From the NCBI RefSeq assembly GCF_900101625.1, contig NZ_FMYZ01000006.1:124001-188000 (forward strand): a stretch of DNA of 64,000 nt. Direction: 5' to 3'. The notes beneath the pieces are model-generated. The model saw only the letters and a program-made list of their open reading frames with translations. It ran no database searches and was not told the DNA's origin. Below, one piece after another: positions 1 to 9,215 of the stretch; the first letter of the stretch is position 1, and each line of letters opens with the position of its first letter. Source of the DNA: Cupriavidus sp. YR651. Its GTDB lineage: Bacteria > Pseudomonadota > Gammaproteobacteria > Burkholderiales > Burkholderiaceae. The position numbers were made by a program, and so were the translations under genes.

Positions 1-489
1 GTCGAGCATCACCGGCAAGTCGTGCGGGCTGTAGCAGAGCAGGAAATCGGCGTCGCCCTCGGTGAACATCTCCATCGCATCGTGCGTGGCATGGGTCGTC
101 AGCCGCGTACGAAAGCCGGCGCCGGCCGGGTCGTCACGCAGCGCCTCGCGCAGGCTGGCCAGCCATGCCGGCACCATCGATCGGGCGAGCGTCTTGCCCG
201 TGGCAATGGTAAGCGTGCTGGCATCGGCGCGATGCGCCGCGCGTAGCGACAGGCGTGCTTCGTCGAGTGTGCGCAGCGCCGATTGGGCGGCTTCGAGAAA
301 CTGCCGCCCCTCGGTGGTCAGGCGCACGGGGAAAACGCTGCGATCGATCAGCGGCGCGCCGGCCCAGACCTCAAGCGCCTGCATGCGGCGGCCAAATGCT
401 GGCGGCGTGACGTTACGCAGCTCGGCAGCGCGCGCAAGGCTGCCGGCCTGGGCCAGGCAGACGAAATCTTCGAGCCAACGGGTGTGCAT
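1..489 (-). CDS. LysR-family transcriptional regulator, 3' end cut by window edge
   Basis: Reading the minus strand from an ATG at 489 gives 163 codons open to the window edge. The product starts MHTRWLEDFVCLAQAGSLAR and continues with a typical LysR winged helix-turn-helix over about residues 1-60 (SLARAAELRNVTPPAFGRRM, then LIDRS). The start of the effector-binding domain follows (LTIATGKTLARSMVP). A full LysR protein is about 300 residues, so roughly half is missing to the left. The gene diverges from the TetR gene at 984; a 6-bp-arm dyad lies about 60 bp upstream of its start. Target genes cannot be told from this window. Confidence 0.88.
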   Translation of the reverse strand, partial: MHTRWLEDFVCLAQAGSLARAAELRNVTPPAFGRRMQALEVWAGAPLIDRSVFPVRLTTEGRQFLEAAQSALRTLDEARLSLRAAHRADASTLTIATGKTLARSMVPAWLASLREALRDDPAGAGFRTRLTTHATHDAMEMFTEGDADFLLCYSPHDLPVMLD

Positions 490-983
490 GGGGACGGAGG
501 GCGGTGAGGGGACATTGTACGTGGCTGTCATCGCCGACGACTGGCCAATCCGTCAGTGTTTGACGGCTCAGTTTTCCCACCCGTATCGGGGCGAACCCTC
601 AGTTGTCAGTCCTTGCGTTGACGGCGCAAAATGTCCCCGCGCCGGACAGTCGCATCATGACGTGATACGACGCCAGCGTCCCGCGGAAGAGGCGGGAAGC
701 GGAGAGGGCGGGAAAATGCGGTGCGGCACGGATGCCCGTCAGGCCTCGTGGGTCGGGGCATCCGAAGACCGCCGCGCGCGACAGGTTTCACGCGCATTCT
801 GCAGGGCAATCGGGGCCCCGCAATTTAGAAGAACCCTTCGAATATTCACCTTGTGAAACGGCCGGGCGCGTAGATAGGCTTCGTACAGCTGTTTCAAGCA
901 TCCGTATGCCGACAGAGCACGGAGCAAAACGGTCGTGGAATGTTCTGCAGGGATCCACAGCGATAACTTTGCGAGAGACACCC
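490..983. other. Intergenic region between divergent LysR and TetR genes
   Basis: About 490 bp with no convincing gene; open frames crossing it have no family resemblance and are shadows. It should hold the promoters of both divergent regulators. Visible structure is limited to the dyad CCGTCA-N5-TGACGG at 550-566 and an 8-bp palindrome GAATATTC at 840-847. I could not fix a promoter with confidence. Confidence 0.6.
550..566. promoter_or_regulatory. Inverted repeat, candidate LysR operator
   Basis: CCGTCA and TGACGG form perfect 6-bp arms separated by 5 bp. The 17-bp size and the location about 60 bp upstream of a LysR start suit an autoregulatory site. Short dyads also occur by chance in GC-rich DNA. 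Confidence 0.35.
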
Positions 984-1925
984 ATGAAGACCGGCAAAAG
1001 CACGGCAGGAGATACCAAGGCGCGGATTCTGGATGCGACCGAGAAGCTGTTCATCGAAGTCGGCTACGAAGGGACATCCTTGCGGCAGGTAACGTCGCGC
1101 GCGATCGTCAATCTGGCCGCCGTCAACTACCATTTCCGCAGCAAGGAAATCATGATGCAGTCGGTGCTTGGCCGCCGGCTGGATCCCCTCAATGCGCGCC
1201 GACTGGCGTTGCTCGATGCGTGCGAAGCGCGTTGGCCTGGCAACGAGATCTGCTGCGAGCGCGTCATGGGGGCGCTCTTTGTGCCCGCGCTGCAGATGGC
1301 GCGACAACCCGAAATCGGCGGCCCCTCGTTTCTGCGCCTGCTCGGGCGCGTGTATTCGGACACCTCTCCATTCATTCAGTCCTACCTGATTGGGCACTAC
1401 GCGCCCGTGTTCGGCCGCTTCTTCGAAGCATTCTCCCGCGCGCTGCCGGAAGTGCCTCGCCAGGAACTGGGCTGGCGTCTGCATTTCGCGCTCAAGGCCC
1501 TTGCAGGCGTGCTGGCTGGCGATGAACTCGGCAACCTCATGCCGACGTTCACGCAAGGCAGGCATATGAGCGATGCGCACCTGCTGGCGCATCTGACGTC
1601 GATGGTGGTGGCGGCCCTCAAGGCCCCCGCGCCCGAGATCCGGCAGCTCGACGCGCTGCAGGATGTGGTCGAAATCGGCGAGGCCCAGCAGGCCGACGAT
1701 CAGGCCCATATTGCCGCGCTGGCCGACACCGTGCGGAACGAAGCGCACCAGGCCGCGATAGCGACTGCCGCCGTCGTGGGTCGTGCCCGCCGCGGTGCGC
1801 GTACCGTCCGCAACGAGGGCGCAACGCGATCGGCCACTGCCAGCCTGACCGTGCGTCGCGAGCACTGCCCGACCTTCCCCAGCAATCCGCTCGACGACTG
1901 GATGCGCACCCGCTCCAGGACATAG
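984..1925 (+). CDS. TetR/AcrR-family regulator, PsrA-like, with long C-terminal tail
   Basis: The 313-residue product starts MKTGKSTAGDTKARILDATE. This ATG is chosen because the TetR helix-turn-helix begins directly after it (residues about 10-58, including VNLAAVNYHFRSKEIMMQSV), while upstream codons lack coding character. VNLAAVNYHF and the later FLRLLGRVYSD segment closely resemble PsrA-type regulators of fatty-acid genes in Pseudomonas, which carry the TetR_C_30-type ligand domain. Such proteins are about 230 residues. Here about 90 extra Ala/Arg-rich residues follow the expected end near residue 215-225. The gene diverges from a LysR gene and converges on the efflux operon across a strong terminator. 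Ligand is unknown; a fatty-acyl-CoA or fatty acid is a family-based guess. Confidence 0.85.
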   Translation: MKTGKSTAGDTKARILDATEKLFIEVGYEGTSLRQVTSRAIVNLAAVNYHFRSKEIMMQSVLGRRLDPLNARRLALLDACEARWPGNEICCERVMGALFVPALQMARQPEIGGPSFLRLLGRVYSDTSPFIQSYLIGHYAPVFGRFFEAFSRALPEVPRQELGWRLHFALKALAGVLAGDELGNLMPTFTQGRHMSDAHLLAHLTSMVVAALKAPAPEIRQLDALQDVVEIGEAQQADDQAHIAALADTVRNEAHQAAIATAAVVGRARRGARTVRNEGATRSATASLTVRREHCPTFPSNPLDDWMRTRSRT

Positions 1926-1982
1926 CCACGCGCGGCGGTCTCCATGCGAGCCACCGCACGGCCGATAACCGAAGCCATCAAC

Positions 1983-2018
1983 GCAAAAAGGGCGAAGCCG
2001 AAGCTTCGCCCTTTTTGC
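1983..2018. terminator. Bidirectional intrinsic terminator
   Basis: A perfect 16-bp stem (GCAAAAAGGGCGAAGC and its complement) closes a CGAA tetraloop, with T-runs on both strands. It sits between the convergent TetR gene (stop 1925) and efflux operon (stop 2037) and can terminate both. Confidence 0.92.
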
Positions 2019-2036
2019 ATGCTGCCGACGCGATGC

Positions 2037-3512
2037 CTACTGCGTCGTGGTGCCTTGCGGCGGTGTCGCCTGTGCCACGGGTCCGCTCTCGTTCAGTCCG
2101 CCGCCAAGCGCGCGATAGAGATCGATCGCGTTGACCAGCCGCAACTGGCGCGCCTGCACCAGTGCCTGCTCCGCCGTGAACAACTGGCGCTGCGCGTCGA
2201 GCTCGTCCAGATAGCTGGCCACGCCGCTGCGGAAGCGCAAGCGCGACAGCTCGTACCGCGCTGACTCGGCGTTGCGCTGCTGCTCCTGGCCCGATACCTG
2301 TTCTTCCAGCGTGCCGCGCGCCACCAGTGCATCCGCCACTTCGCTGAAGGCCACCTGGATGGTCTTCTCGTAGTTGGCGATCTGGATGTTCTTGCGGACG
2401 TTGGCCACGTCCAGGTTCGACAGGTTGCGGCCATAGTCGAAGATCGGCAGCACCAGTTGCGGCGCGAAGGACCACGCGTGCGTGCCGGCGTCGAACAGCC
2501 CCGAGAAGGTCGGGCTGATGGTGCCGGCGCTGGCCGTCATCGTGATGCGCGGGAAGAACGCCGCACGCGCCGCGCCGATGTTGGCGTTGGCGGACAGCAG
2601 CTCCTGCTCCGCCTGGCGAATGTCGGGGCGCTGTGTCAGCAGGTCCGAAGGCAGGCCTTCGGGGATGTCGCTGATGATCCGCTCGTCCGACAGACGCATC
2701 GGCTCCGGCAGGTTCGGGATCTGGGCGATCGGCTTGCCGACCAGCACCTCGAGCGCGTTCTGCGCCTGCGCGCGCTGGCGGGCCAGCTGCGCGGCGGCGA
2801 CCCGGGCCTGGGCCACCAGCGACTCGTTGTCGCGCAGGTCCAGCGCGGACGTCGCGCCCGCGTCAAACCGCTTCTGGGCCAGCTCGAACGTGCTCTGGCG
2901 TGCCGTGAGGGAATCGCGGGCCAGTTCGTATTGCTCGGCGAAGGCGCGCTCCGACAGATAGGCCTTGGCGACCTCCGATACCAGCGAGATATACGCGGCG
3001 CGGTGCGCTTCCTCGGTGGCGAAGTACTGCGCCAGCGCGGCATTGGACAGGCTGCGCACGCGGCCGAAGAAGTCGAGCTCCCACTGCGTCACCGACAAGC
3101 CCACCTGATAGGTGTTGCCCGTGGCCGACTGAACGAGCGGCGTCTGCGATCCGAGCGCCGTGCCGCGCGTGAAGCTGGCGTTACCGTTCAGCGTCGGCAG
3201 CAGGTCCGCGCGTTGCACACGATACAGCGCACGGGCTTCCTCGATCCGCAGCGCGGCCTGGCGCAGATCGCGGTTGTTCTCGAGCGACGTCGCGATCAGG
3301 CCTTGCAGGCGCGGGTCGCGGAAGAACTCGCGCCAGCCGATATCGGTGGCGCGGCGCGTCTCGCCGCTCTTCACTTCGGCGGTTGCATAGCCTTCCGGCG
3401 CGGCCGGGTAGCCGCCGGCCACCGGCGGGGCGGGGCGGTCATAGTGCGGCGCCATCGTGCAGCCGCTCAGTACGCCCGCCACCAACAACAATGTGGTCAG
3501 TGTCTTGGTCAT
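2037..3512 (-). CDS. Outer-membrane efflux lipoprotein, OprM/NodT family
   Basis: This 491-residue protein is the outer-membrane channel of a tripartite RND pump. It opens with a lipoprotein signal ending LSGC, so Cys18 would be lipidated. The repeated OEP domains follow: EARALYRVQRADLLPTLNGN in the first half, and a second half with the QRPDIRQAEQELLSANANIG motif typical of OprM and NodT proteins. The start is 2 nt beyond the pump stop, so the two are translationally tight. It is last in the minus-strand operon adaptor, pump, channel. Length and domain layout are normal for the family. Confidence 0.95.
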   Translation of the reverse strand: MTKTLTTLLLVAGVLSGCTMAPHYDRPAPPVAGGYPAAPEGYATAEVKSGETRRATDIGWREFFRDPRLQGLIATSLENNRDLRQAALRIEEARALYRVQRADLLPTLNGNASFTRGTALGSQTPLVQSATGNTYQVGLSVTQWELDFFGRVRSLSNAALAQYFATEEAHRAAYISLVSEVAKAYLSERAFAEQYELARDSLTARQSTFELAQKRFDAGATSALDLRDNESLVAQARVAAAQLARQRAQAQNALEVLVGKPIAQIPNLPEPMRLSDERIISDIPEGLPSDLLTQRPDIRQAEQELLSANANIGAARAAFFPRITMTASAGTISPTFSGLFDAGTHAWSFAPQLVLPIFDYGRNLSNLDVANVRKNIQIANYEKTIQVAFSEVADALVARGTLEEQVSGQEQQRNAESARYELSRLRFRSGVASYLDELDAQRQLFTAEQALVQARQLRLVNAIDLYRALGGGLNESGPVAQATPPQGTTTQ

Positions 3513-3514
3513 AG

Positions 3515-6500
3515 TCAGATTTTCTCCTGGCCGTCGACGTTAGCCTCGAGGCGCGCCTGCTCCAGCTTGCGCTGACGCTCGCTGCCCTTGAACCAGCCAC
3601 GCACCACGACGAAGAAGACCGGCACCAGGAAGATCGCCAGCAGCGTGGCCGTGATCATCCCGCCCATCACGCCCGTACCGATGGCGCGCTGGCTACCCGA
3701 GCCCGCGCCGGTGGCAATCGCCAGCGGCAGCACGCCCAGGATGAACGCCATCGACGTCATCAGGATCGGGCGGAACCGCAAGTGCACCGCCTCCAGCGTG
3801 GCTTCGATCAGGCCCTTGCCTTGCGCCTGCAGATCCTTGGCGAACTCCACGATCAGAATGGCGTTCTTCGCCGACAGGCCGATGGTCGCGATCAGGCCCA
3901 CCTTGAAGTACACGTCGTTGGGCATGCCGCGCATCGTCACGCCGAGCAGTGCGCCCAGCACGCCGAGCGGCACCACCAGCAGCACCGCGACCGGAATCGA
4001 CCAGCTCTCGTACAGCGCCGCCAGGCACAGGAACACGATCACCAGCGACAGCGTATAGAGAATCGGCTCCTGCGATCCCGCCAGGCGTTCTTCGTACGAC
4101 TGGCCAGACCACTCGAAGCCGAAGCCCGGCGGGAGCTTGGCAAAGTTCTGCTCCATTTCGCGCATGGCCTCGCCCGTGGACTTGCCCGGTGCGGCCTGAC
4201 CGGCGATCTTCACCGCCGGCATGCCGTTGTAGCGCTCCAGGCGCGGCGAACCCATGATCCACTGCGACGTGGCGAACGACGCGAATGCCACCATGTCGCC
4301 GTTGGCATTGCGCACGCGCAGCTTGGTCAGGTCATCGGGCAGACGGCGGTCCGCACCATCGGCCTGCACGATCACGCGGCGCACGCGGCCTTCGTAGATG
4401 AAGTCATTCACGTACGAGGAACCGAAGGCAATGGTCAGCGTGGAGTTGATGTCCGCCACCGACACGCCAAGCGTGCGCGCCTTCTCGCGATCGATGTCGA
4501 TCTTGAGCTGCGGCGCATCTTCCTGGCCTTCGGGGCGCACGCCCATCAGTGCCGGCGACTGCCCAGCCATCCCGAGCATCATGTTCCGCGCTTCCATCAG
4601 CTTGGCGTGGCCCTGGCCGGTACGGTCCTGCAGGCGGAAGTCAAAGCCCGAGGAATTGCCCAGCTCGGCGATCGCCGGCGGATTCAGCGGGAAGATGATC
4701 GCGTCCTTGATGAACGACAGCGTGCCAAACGCACGACCGACCAGCGCCTGCGCCGTTTCGTCCGCGCCGGTGCGCTCCTTCCAGTCCTTCAGGCGCACGA
4801 ACGCGATACCACCGTTCTGGCCACGGCCGAAGAACGAGAAGCCCGCGACCGTGATCATCTGGTCCACCACCTTGGATTCCTTCTGCAGGTAGTAGTCCTC
4901 GATCTGCTTGAGCACGCCGATGGTCCGCTCCTGCGTGGCGCCCTGCGGCAGCTGCACCACGGTGATCATGTAGCCCTGGTCTTCATCAGGCAGGAACGAC
5001 GACGGCAGCCGCTTGAACAGCACCACCACGCCAGCGATGATGACCAGGTAGATGATCAGGTAACGGCCCGAGCGCTTGAGGATGCGCGCGACGATCCCCT
5101 GATAGCCAGTGGATGCCGTGGCGAACGTGCGGTTGAACCAGCCGAAGAAACCCGTCTTCTCGTGATGATGGCCAGCCTCGACCGGCTTGAGCAGGGTTGC
5201 GCACAGCGCCGGGGTCAGCGTCAGCGCCAGCACCGCCGAGAACGCCATCGAGGCGATCAGCGACAGCGAGAACTGGCGATAGATGTTGCCAACCGAGCCG
5301 GAGAAGAACGCCATCGGCACGAACACCGCGGTCAGCACCAGCGTGATGCCGACGATGGCGCCGGTGATCTGGCCCATCGCCTTGCGCGTGGCGTCACGCG
5401 GCGAGAGACCTTCCTCGCTCATGATCCGCTCGACGTTCTCCACCACCACGATGGCATCGTCCACCAGGATACCGATCGCCAGCACCATGCCGAACATTGT
5501 CAGCACGTTGATCGAGAACCCGAACGCGAGCAGCGCGCCGAACGTACCCAGCAGCGCGATCGGCACCACCAGGGTCGGGATCAGCGTGGCACGGAAGTTC
5601 TGCAGGAACAGGTACATCACCAGGAACACCAGCACCACGGCTTCGAGCAGCGTCTTGACCACTTCCTCGATGGAGATCTTGACGAAGGCCGAGGTGTCGT
5701 ACGGCACGCTGAACTCGTAGTCCGCCGGGAAGTACTTGGCAAGCTCCTCCATCTTGGCGCGCACGGCCGTGGCCGTGGCCAGCGCGTTACCGGTCGGCGC
5801 GAGCTTGATGGCGATGGCGGATGCCGGCTTGCCGTTGGTACGGGCCAGCGTCGAGTAGTCCGCGCCGCCCAGTTCCACGCGGCCCACGTCCTTGATGCGC
5901 ACCGACGAACCGTCCGGATTGACCCGCAGCAGGATGTTGGCGAACTGCTCCGGCGTGGTCAGCCGGCTTTCCGTGTTGACGGTGGCGTTGAGCTCCGTGC
6001 CCTTGGGCGACGGCGTGCCGCCCAGCTCGCCCACGGCAACCTGGATATTCTGCTCGGCGACGGCGGCGGTCACGTCCAGCGGCGTCAGGTTGAACCCGGT
6101 CAGCTTGGCCGGGTCCAGCCAGATCCGCATGGCGTACTCGGTGCCGAACAGGTCGGCCGAGCCCACGCCAGGCACGCGGCGGATGGAATCCACCACCTGC
6201 GCGGAGACGAAGTTGCCCAGCGCGATCGCGTCCGAATTGCCTGACTTGGACGAGACCGTGATGAACATCATGTAGTTGTTGCCGGCCTTGTCCACCTTCA
6301 CGCCTTGCTGGCGTACCTCGGCGGGCAGACGTGCTTCCACGCGCTTCAGGCGGTTCTGCACTTCCACCGAGTTCAGGTCGACGTTGGAGCCGGGGGCAAA
6401 CGCGATGTTGATCGACGCCAGCCCGGACGCCTCACTGGTCGACTCGTAATACAGCAGGTTCGGCGCGCCGTTCAGTTCCTGCTCGATCACGGACACCACC

Positions 6501-6679
6501 GAGTCCTCGATGGTCTTGGCGGACGCACCGGGGTAGCTCGTGGTCACCGAGATGATCGGCGGAGCGATGTTGGGGTACTGGGCGATCGGCAACTGCAGGA
6601 TCGCCAGCAACCCGCCCAGCGCGATGATCAGCGCGAGCACCCACGCGAACACCGGCCGGTCGATAAAAAACTTGGCCAT
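3515..6679 (-). CDS. RND multidrug efflux pump, HAE-1 type (AcrB/MexB-like)
   Basis: The 1054-residue inner-membrane proton/drug antiporter starts [20 protein letters not shown], the classic HAE-1 N-terminus, with GGGAG-type ribosome site spacing (AGGGAG upstream). Twelve membrane segments and two large periplasmic loops are evident. The TM4 proton-relay aspartates lie in [18 protein letters not shown] near residue 405, as in AcrB Asp407/Asp408. The C-terminal half carries [17 protein letters not shown]. Length matches AcrB and MexB (about 1045-1050). It would take amphipathic drugs, solvents or dyes from the periplasmic leaflet and pass them to the OprM-like channel downstream. Confidence 0.96.
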   Translation of the reverse strand: MAKFFIDRPVFAWVLALIIALGGLLAILQLPIAQYPNIAPPIISVTTSYPGASAKTIEDSVVSVIEQELNGAPNLLYYESTSEASGLASINIAFAPGSNVDLNSVEVQNRLKRVEARLPAEVRQQGVKVDKAGNNYMMFITVSSKSGNSDAIALGNFVSAQVVDSIRRVPGVGSADLFGTEYAMRIWLDPAKLTGFNLTPLDVTAAVAEQNIQVAVGELGGTPSPKGTELNATVNTESRLTTPEQFANILLRVNPDGSSVRIKDVGRVELGGADYSTLARTNGKPASAIAIKLAPTGNALATATAVRAKMEELAKYFPADYEFSVPYDTSAFVKISIEEVVKTLLEAVVLVFLVMYLFLQNFRATLIPTLVVPIALLGTFGALLAFGFSINVLTMFGMVLAIGILVDDAIVVVENVERIMSEEGLSPRDATRKAMGQITGAIVGITLVLTAVFVPMAFFSGSVGNIYRQFSLSLIASMAFSAVLALTLTPALCATLLKPVEAGHHHEKTGFFGWFNRTFATASTGYQGIVARILKRSGRYLIIYLVIIAGVVVLFKRLPSSFLPDEDQGYMITVVQLPQGATQERTIGVLKQIEDYYLQKESKVVDQMITVAGFSFFGRGQNGGIAFVRLKDWKERTGADETAQALVGRAFGTLSFIKDAIIFPLNPPAIAELGNSSGFDFRLQDRTGQGHAKLMEARNMMLGMAGQSPALMGVRPEGQEDAPQLKIDIDREKARTLGVSVADINSTLTIAFGSSYVNDFIYEGRVRRVIVQADGADRRLPDDLTKLRVRNANGDMVAFASFATSQWIMGSPRLERYNGMPAVKIAGQAAPGKSTGEAMREMEQNFAKLPPGFGFEWSGQSYEERLAGSQEPILYTLSLVIVFLCLAALYESWSIPVAVLLVVPLGVLGALLGVTMRGMPNDVYFKVGLIATIGLSAKNAILIVEFAKDLQAQGKGLIEATLEAVHLRFRPILMTSMAFILGVLPLAIATGAGSGSQRAIGTGVMGGMITATLLAIFLVPVFFVVVRGWFKGSERQRKLEQARLEANVDGQEKI

Positions 6680-6715
6680 GAATCTGGCTCCCTATGTATG
6701 GCGATTACGCTGTGG

Positions 6716-7972
6716 TTAGCCGTGCTTGGCAGGTGCCTGGTTGCTGGCTTCGGACTTGCTGTTGTCCTTGGCGCTGCCCTTGTCGGCTTCCTGCGGCGCC
6801 ACGCCGGACGCCGGTGCCGCCGGAGCGGCCGCGGTCTGCGGCGCCTGGAACGGCACGGCCTTGGCGGGCGCGCCCGGCCTGATCTTTTGCAGGCCTTCCA
6901 CGATGACCTTTTCACCACCCTTCAGGCCTTCGGTGACGATCCAGCGGTCACCAATCGCCTGCGGCGCCTTGACCGGCACGGCAGCCACCTTGCCATCCGT
7001 ACCCACCACCATCACGCTGGCGCCCTGGGCGCTGCGGATCAGTGCGCGTTGCGGGACGGTCAGCGCGTTCTCATCCACGCCCTGTTCGATCTTCACGCGC
7101 ACGAAGGTGCCGGACAGCAGTTCGCGTTTCGCGTTCGGAAACTCGGCGCGCAGCGTGATCGAACCAGTGGTCGGGTCGACGGTCATGTCCGAGAACAGCA
7201 GCTTGCCGGTCTGGCCATACTCGCGCTCGCCGCCCTCGGGGAAGAGGTGCACGCGCGCGCCGCCGTTGACGCCCTTGACCGCACCGGACTCGATCGCCCG
7301 GCGCAGGCGGGCCACTTCCGAGGCCGGCTGCGTGAAGGTCACCCAGATCGGGTCGACCTGCTCCACGGTCGTCAGTCGCGTGGCCTCGCCCTTGCCGACG
7401 AGCGCGCCTTCGGTGACGAGTGCGCGGCCCGCACGGCCGGAGATCGGCGCGGTGACGGTGGTGTAGCCCAGGTTGATCTGGGCCGTGGTGACAGCCGCCT
7501 TGGCGGCGGCGATGTCGGCGTTGGCCTGGCCGGCGGCGGCCACGGCCTCGTCATATTCCTGTTTGCTGACGGCGTTCACGGCCACCAGCGGCTTGTAGCG
7601 CTCGGCCTTCTGGCGGGCGGACACCGCATTGGCCTCCGCGCGCTCCAGCTGGGCCTTCGCCGAGGCCAGCTGGGCCTGGTACGGGGCCGGATCGATGCGG
7701 AAGAGCACCTGCCCGGCCTTGACCTCGCCGCCTTCGGCGTAGTTGCGGGACAGGACAATGCCTTCCACGCGGGCGCGCACTTCCGCGGTACGGACGCCTT
7801 CCAGGCGGCCCGGCAGTTCATTGACAACGGCGACGGCGGACGGTGTGACGGTAACAACACCCACTTCCGGTGGCGGCATGGCGCCGCCTTGCGGGGCCTT
7901 CTGGCCACAGGCAGACAACGCCAGGACCGCCAGGGCGGCGGCAACGCAACGGATACGTTGGGACTTCCTCAT
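6716..7972 (-). CDS. RND efflux periplasmic adaptor lipoprotein (AcrA/MexA-like)
   Basis: This 418-residue membrane fusion protein bridges the pump and the outer-membrane channel. I start it at the ATG at 7972, giving MRKSQRIRCVAAALAVLALS then AC: a lipoprotein signal with lipobox LSAC and lipidated Cys22. A GGGG-rich element precedes it; a longer frame to 8122 has no signal-like start and would swallow the operator. After the lipidated cysteine come the barrel-sandwich half-motifs (GRLEGVRTAEVRARVEGIV), the alpha-helical hairpin (SAKAQLERAEANAVSARQKA) and a beta-barrel. It is first in the operon. The C-terminus is Ala/Lys/Ser-rich and ends QAPAKHG. Confidence 0.94.
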   Translation of the reverse strand: MRKSQRIRCVAAALAVLALSACGQKAPQGGAMPPPEVGVVTVTPSAVAVVNELPGRLEGVRTAEVRARVEGIVLSRNYAEGGEVKAGQVLFRIDPAPYQAQLASAKAQLERAEANAVSARQKAERYKPLVAVNAVSKQEYDEAVAAAGQANADIAAAKAAVTTAQINLGYTTVTAPISGRAGRALVTEGALVGKGEATRLTTVEQVDPIWVTFTQPASEVARLRRAIESGAVKGVNGGARVHLFPEGGEREYGQTGKLLFSDMTVDPTTGSITLRAEFPNAKRELLSGTFVRVKIEQGVDENALTVPQRALIRSAQGASVMVVGTDGKVAAVPVKAPQAIGDRWIVTEGLKGGEKVIVEGLQKIRPGAPAKAVPFQAPQTAAAPAAPASGVAPQEADKGSAKDNSKSEASNQAPAKHG

Positions 7973-8228
7973 CGATAACCCCATGATGGCAATTTGAGAT
8001 CTGCCGCATTGCCCCAAACCTTGGGTCAGGGCAGACGCGACCCGGGGGCGGGACGCGGCGGCAAAACAGGTCATGCTGGTCACGGCACGCCGCGCATCGT
8101 TATCGGCGGCGAGCCAGACCATTACTTGAAAACAGGCAGGATTGGCCTGGCGCTCCGGCAGGCGGTGGCGTCACCTGGCGTACAGGACGTCACAAGATTC
8201 GGGCTGGCCGGATGCCAGGCGAGGGCGT

Positions 8229-8258
8229 AGTATATATACATTCAAGCATGTATGTTAA
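8229..8258 (-). promoter_or_regulatory. Sigma-70-type promoter of the efflux operon
   Basis: On the minus strand, TTAACA (8258-8253) and TATACT (8234-8229) are separated by 18 bp, close to -35 and -10 consensus. The predicted start lies about 250 nt upstream of the adaptor ATG. The whole spacer is occupied by the AcrR-box-like operator, so repressor binding would directly exclude RNA polymerase. Confidence 0.65.
8233..8256. promoter_or_regulatory. AcrR-box-like operator
   Basis: The half-sites TATATACATT and CATGTATGTT flank CAAG. Compared from memory with the 24-bp AcrR operator of E. coli (half-sites TACATACATT and AATGTATGTA), 17 of 20 half-site positions agree. It lies between the pump operon and the AcrR-like gene and overlaps the pump promoter. 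Confidence 0.7.
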
Positions 8259-8471
8259 GCCCCTGCGAGCATTCCGGCGCCTTCTGCAACACTTTGGTAA
8301 CCGGTTTCTCTTGTCGATTTGGGATACCTGTGAGCAAGAATGTTGCCGACGGGTTAGGATGCGCCCCGCTGGCACCCGCGGTGACAGCAAGAAAGAGAGA
8401 GTCATCACGGATTCCCACGCGGCGATGACACAAGGAGACCTGGGCGGCGTTGCCGCTGGCAGGAAGAGGAA

Positions 8472-9200
8472 ATGGTCAGACGTACCAAGGAAGAAGCACT
8501 CGAGACGCGCAACCGGATACTGGATGCGGCGGAAGCCGTGTTCCACGCCCGCGGCGTGGCGCGCCCGTCACTCGCCGATATTGCCGAAGCGGCCGGCGTC
8601 ACGCGCGGCGCCATCTACTGGCACTTCAAGAACAAGAGCGACGTGTTCGCGGCCATGTGCGACCGCGTCAACCTGCCCGTCGAGGCGCTTTGCGCGCCCG
8701 AGCGGCTTGCGTTGCAGGAAGACCCGCTCGGCGGCATTCGCGACATCTGTGCCTTTGTCTTCCGGCAGACCGTCGTGAACCCGCAGTGGCGCCGGGTGTT
8801 CGAGATCATTTTCCACAAGTGCGAGATGGTGCAGGACAACGGCGCCATCTTCGAGCGCCAGCGCCAGTCTCATCAGGAAGGCCTGGTCAAGATGCATGAG
8901 CACTTGCGCCTTGCCATCGAGCGCGGCCAGCTTTCCGCCGACCTGGACCTGCCGCTGGCCGTCAATGCGTTCCACGCGGCAATCGGCGGCGTCCTGGCGC
9001 ACTGGCTGTTTTCCCCGGAAGACTTCGACCTGAATCACCACGCCGAGCGCCTGGCCGACGCGTTCATCGATACGCTCAGGCTGTCACCCGCCCTGCGCAA
9101 GGGCTACGTGCCGCGCCCGATGGCCCCGCTCGACGCGGAAATGGCATCGTTCTGCGATCACCAGCAAGCGACACAAACCCATCAGGAACTGGCCGAGTAG
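8472..9200 (+). CDS. AcrR/TtgR-like TetR-family repressor of the efflux operon
   Basis: The 242-residue regulator starts MVRRTKEEALETRNRILDAA after an AGGAAGAGGAA ribosome site. The N-terminal helix-turn-helix (residues about 10-55) contains VTRGAIYWHFKNKSDVF, the signature of AcrR, TtgR, MexR-type TetR efflux repressors. The ligand domain (PF08361-like) includes CEMVQDNGAIFERQRQSHQE. It diverges from the pump operon, and an AcrR-box-like site covers the pump promoter. The likely role is repression of the pump and perhaps of itself, relieved by pump substrates. The last 40 residues extend a little past the usual AcrR end. Confidence 0.93.
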   Translation: MVRRTKEEALETRNRILDAAEAVFHARGVARPSLADIAEAAGVTRGAIYWHFKNKSDVFAAMCDRVNLPVEALCAPERLALQEDPLGGIRDICAFVFRQTVVNPQWRRVFEIIFHKCEMVQDNGAIFERQRQSHQEGLVKMHEHLRLAIERGQLSADLDLPLAVNAFHAAIGGVLAHWLFSPEDFDLNHHAERLADAFIDTLRLSPALRKGYVPRPMAPLDAEMASFCDHQQATQTHQELAE

Positions 9201-9215
9201 GCCCAGCCTCCTCCC

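Larger units (their letters stand above)
7973..8471. other. Divergent regulatory region of the efflux operon and its repressor
   Basis: About 500 bp without a convincing gene. It holds the efflux promoter and the AcrR-box-like operator listed separately near 8229-8258, which leaves a leader of about 250 nt before the adaptor start. I see no clear promoter for the divergent repressor; its ribosome site AGGAAGAGGAA lies directly before the ATG at 8472. Confidence 0.6.

Noticed and set aside
855..896. GTGAAAC and GTTTC elements near the PsrA-like gene as a PsrA site
   Set aside because: Pseudomonas PsrA sites have GAAAC-type half-sites only a few bases apart; here they are more than 30 bp apart.
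3782..6244. Long plus-strand open frame opposite the first RND pump
   Set aside because: Antisense shadow of the pump gene.
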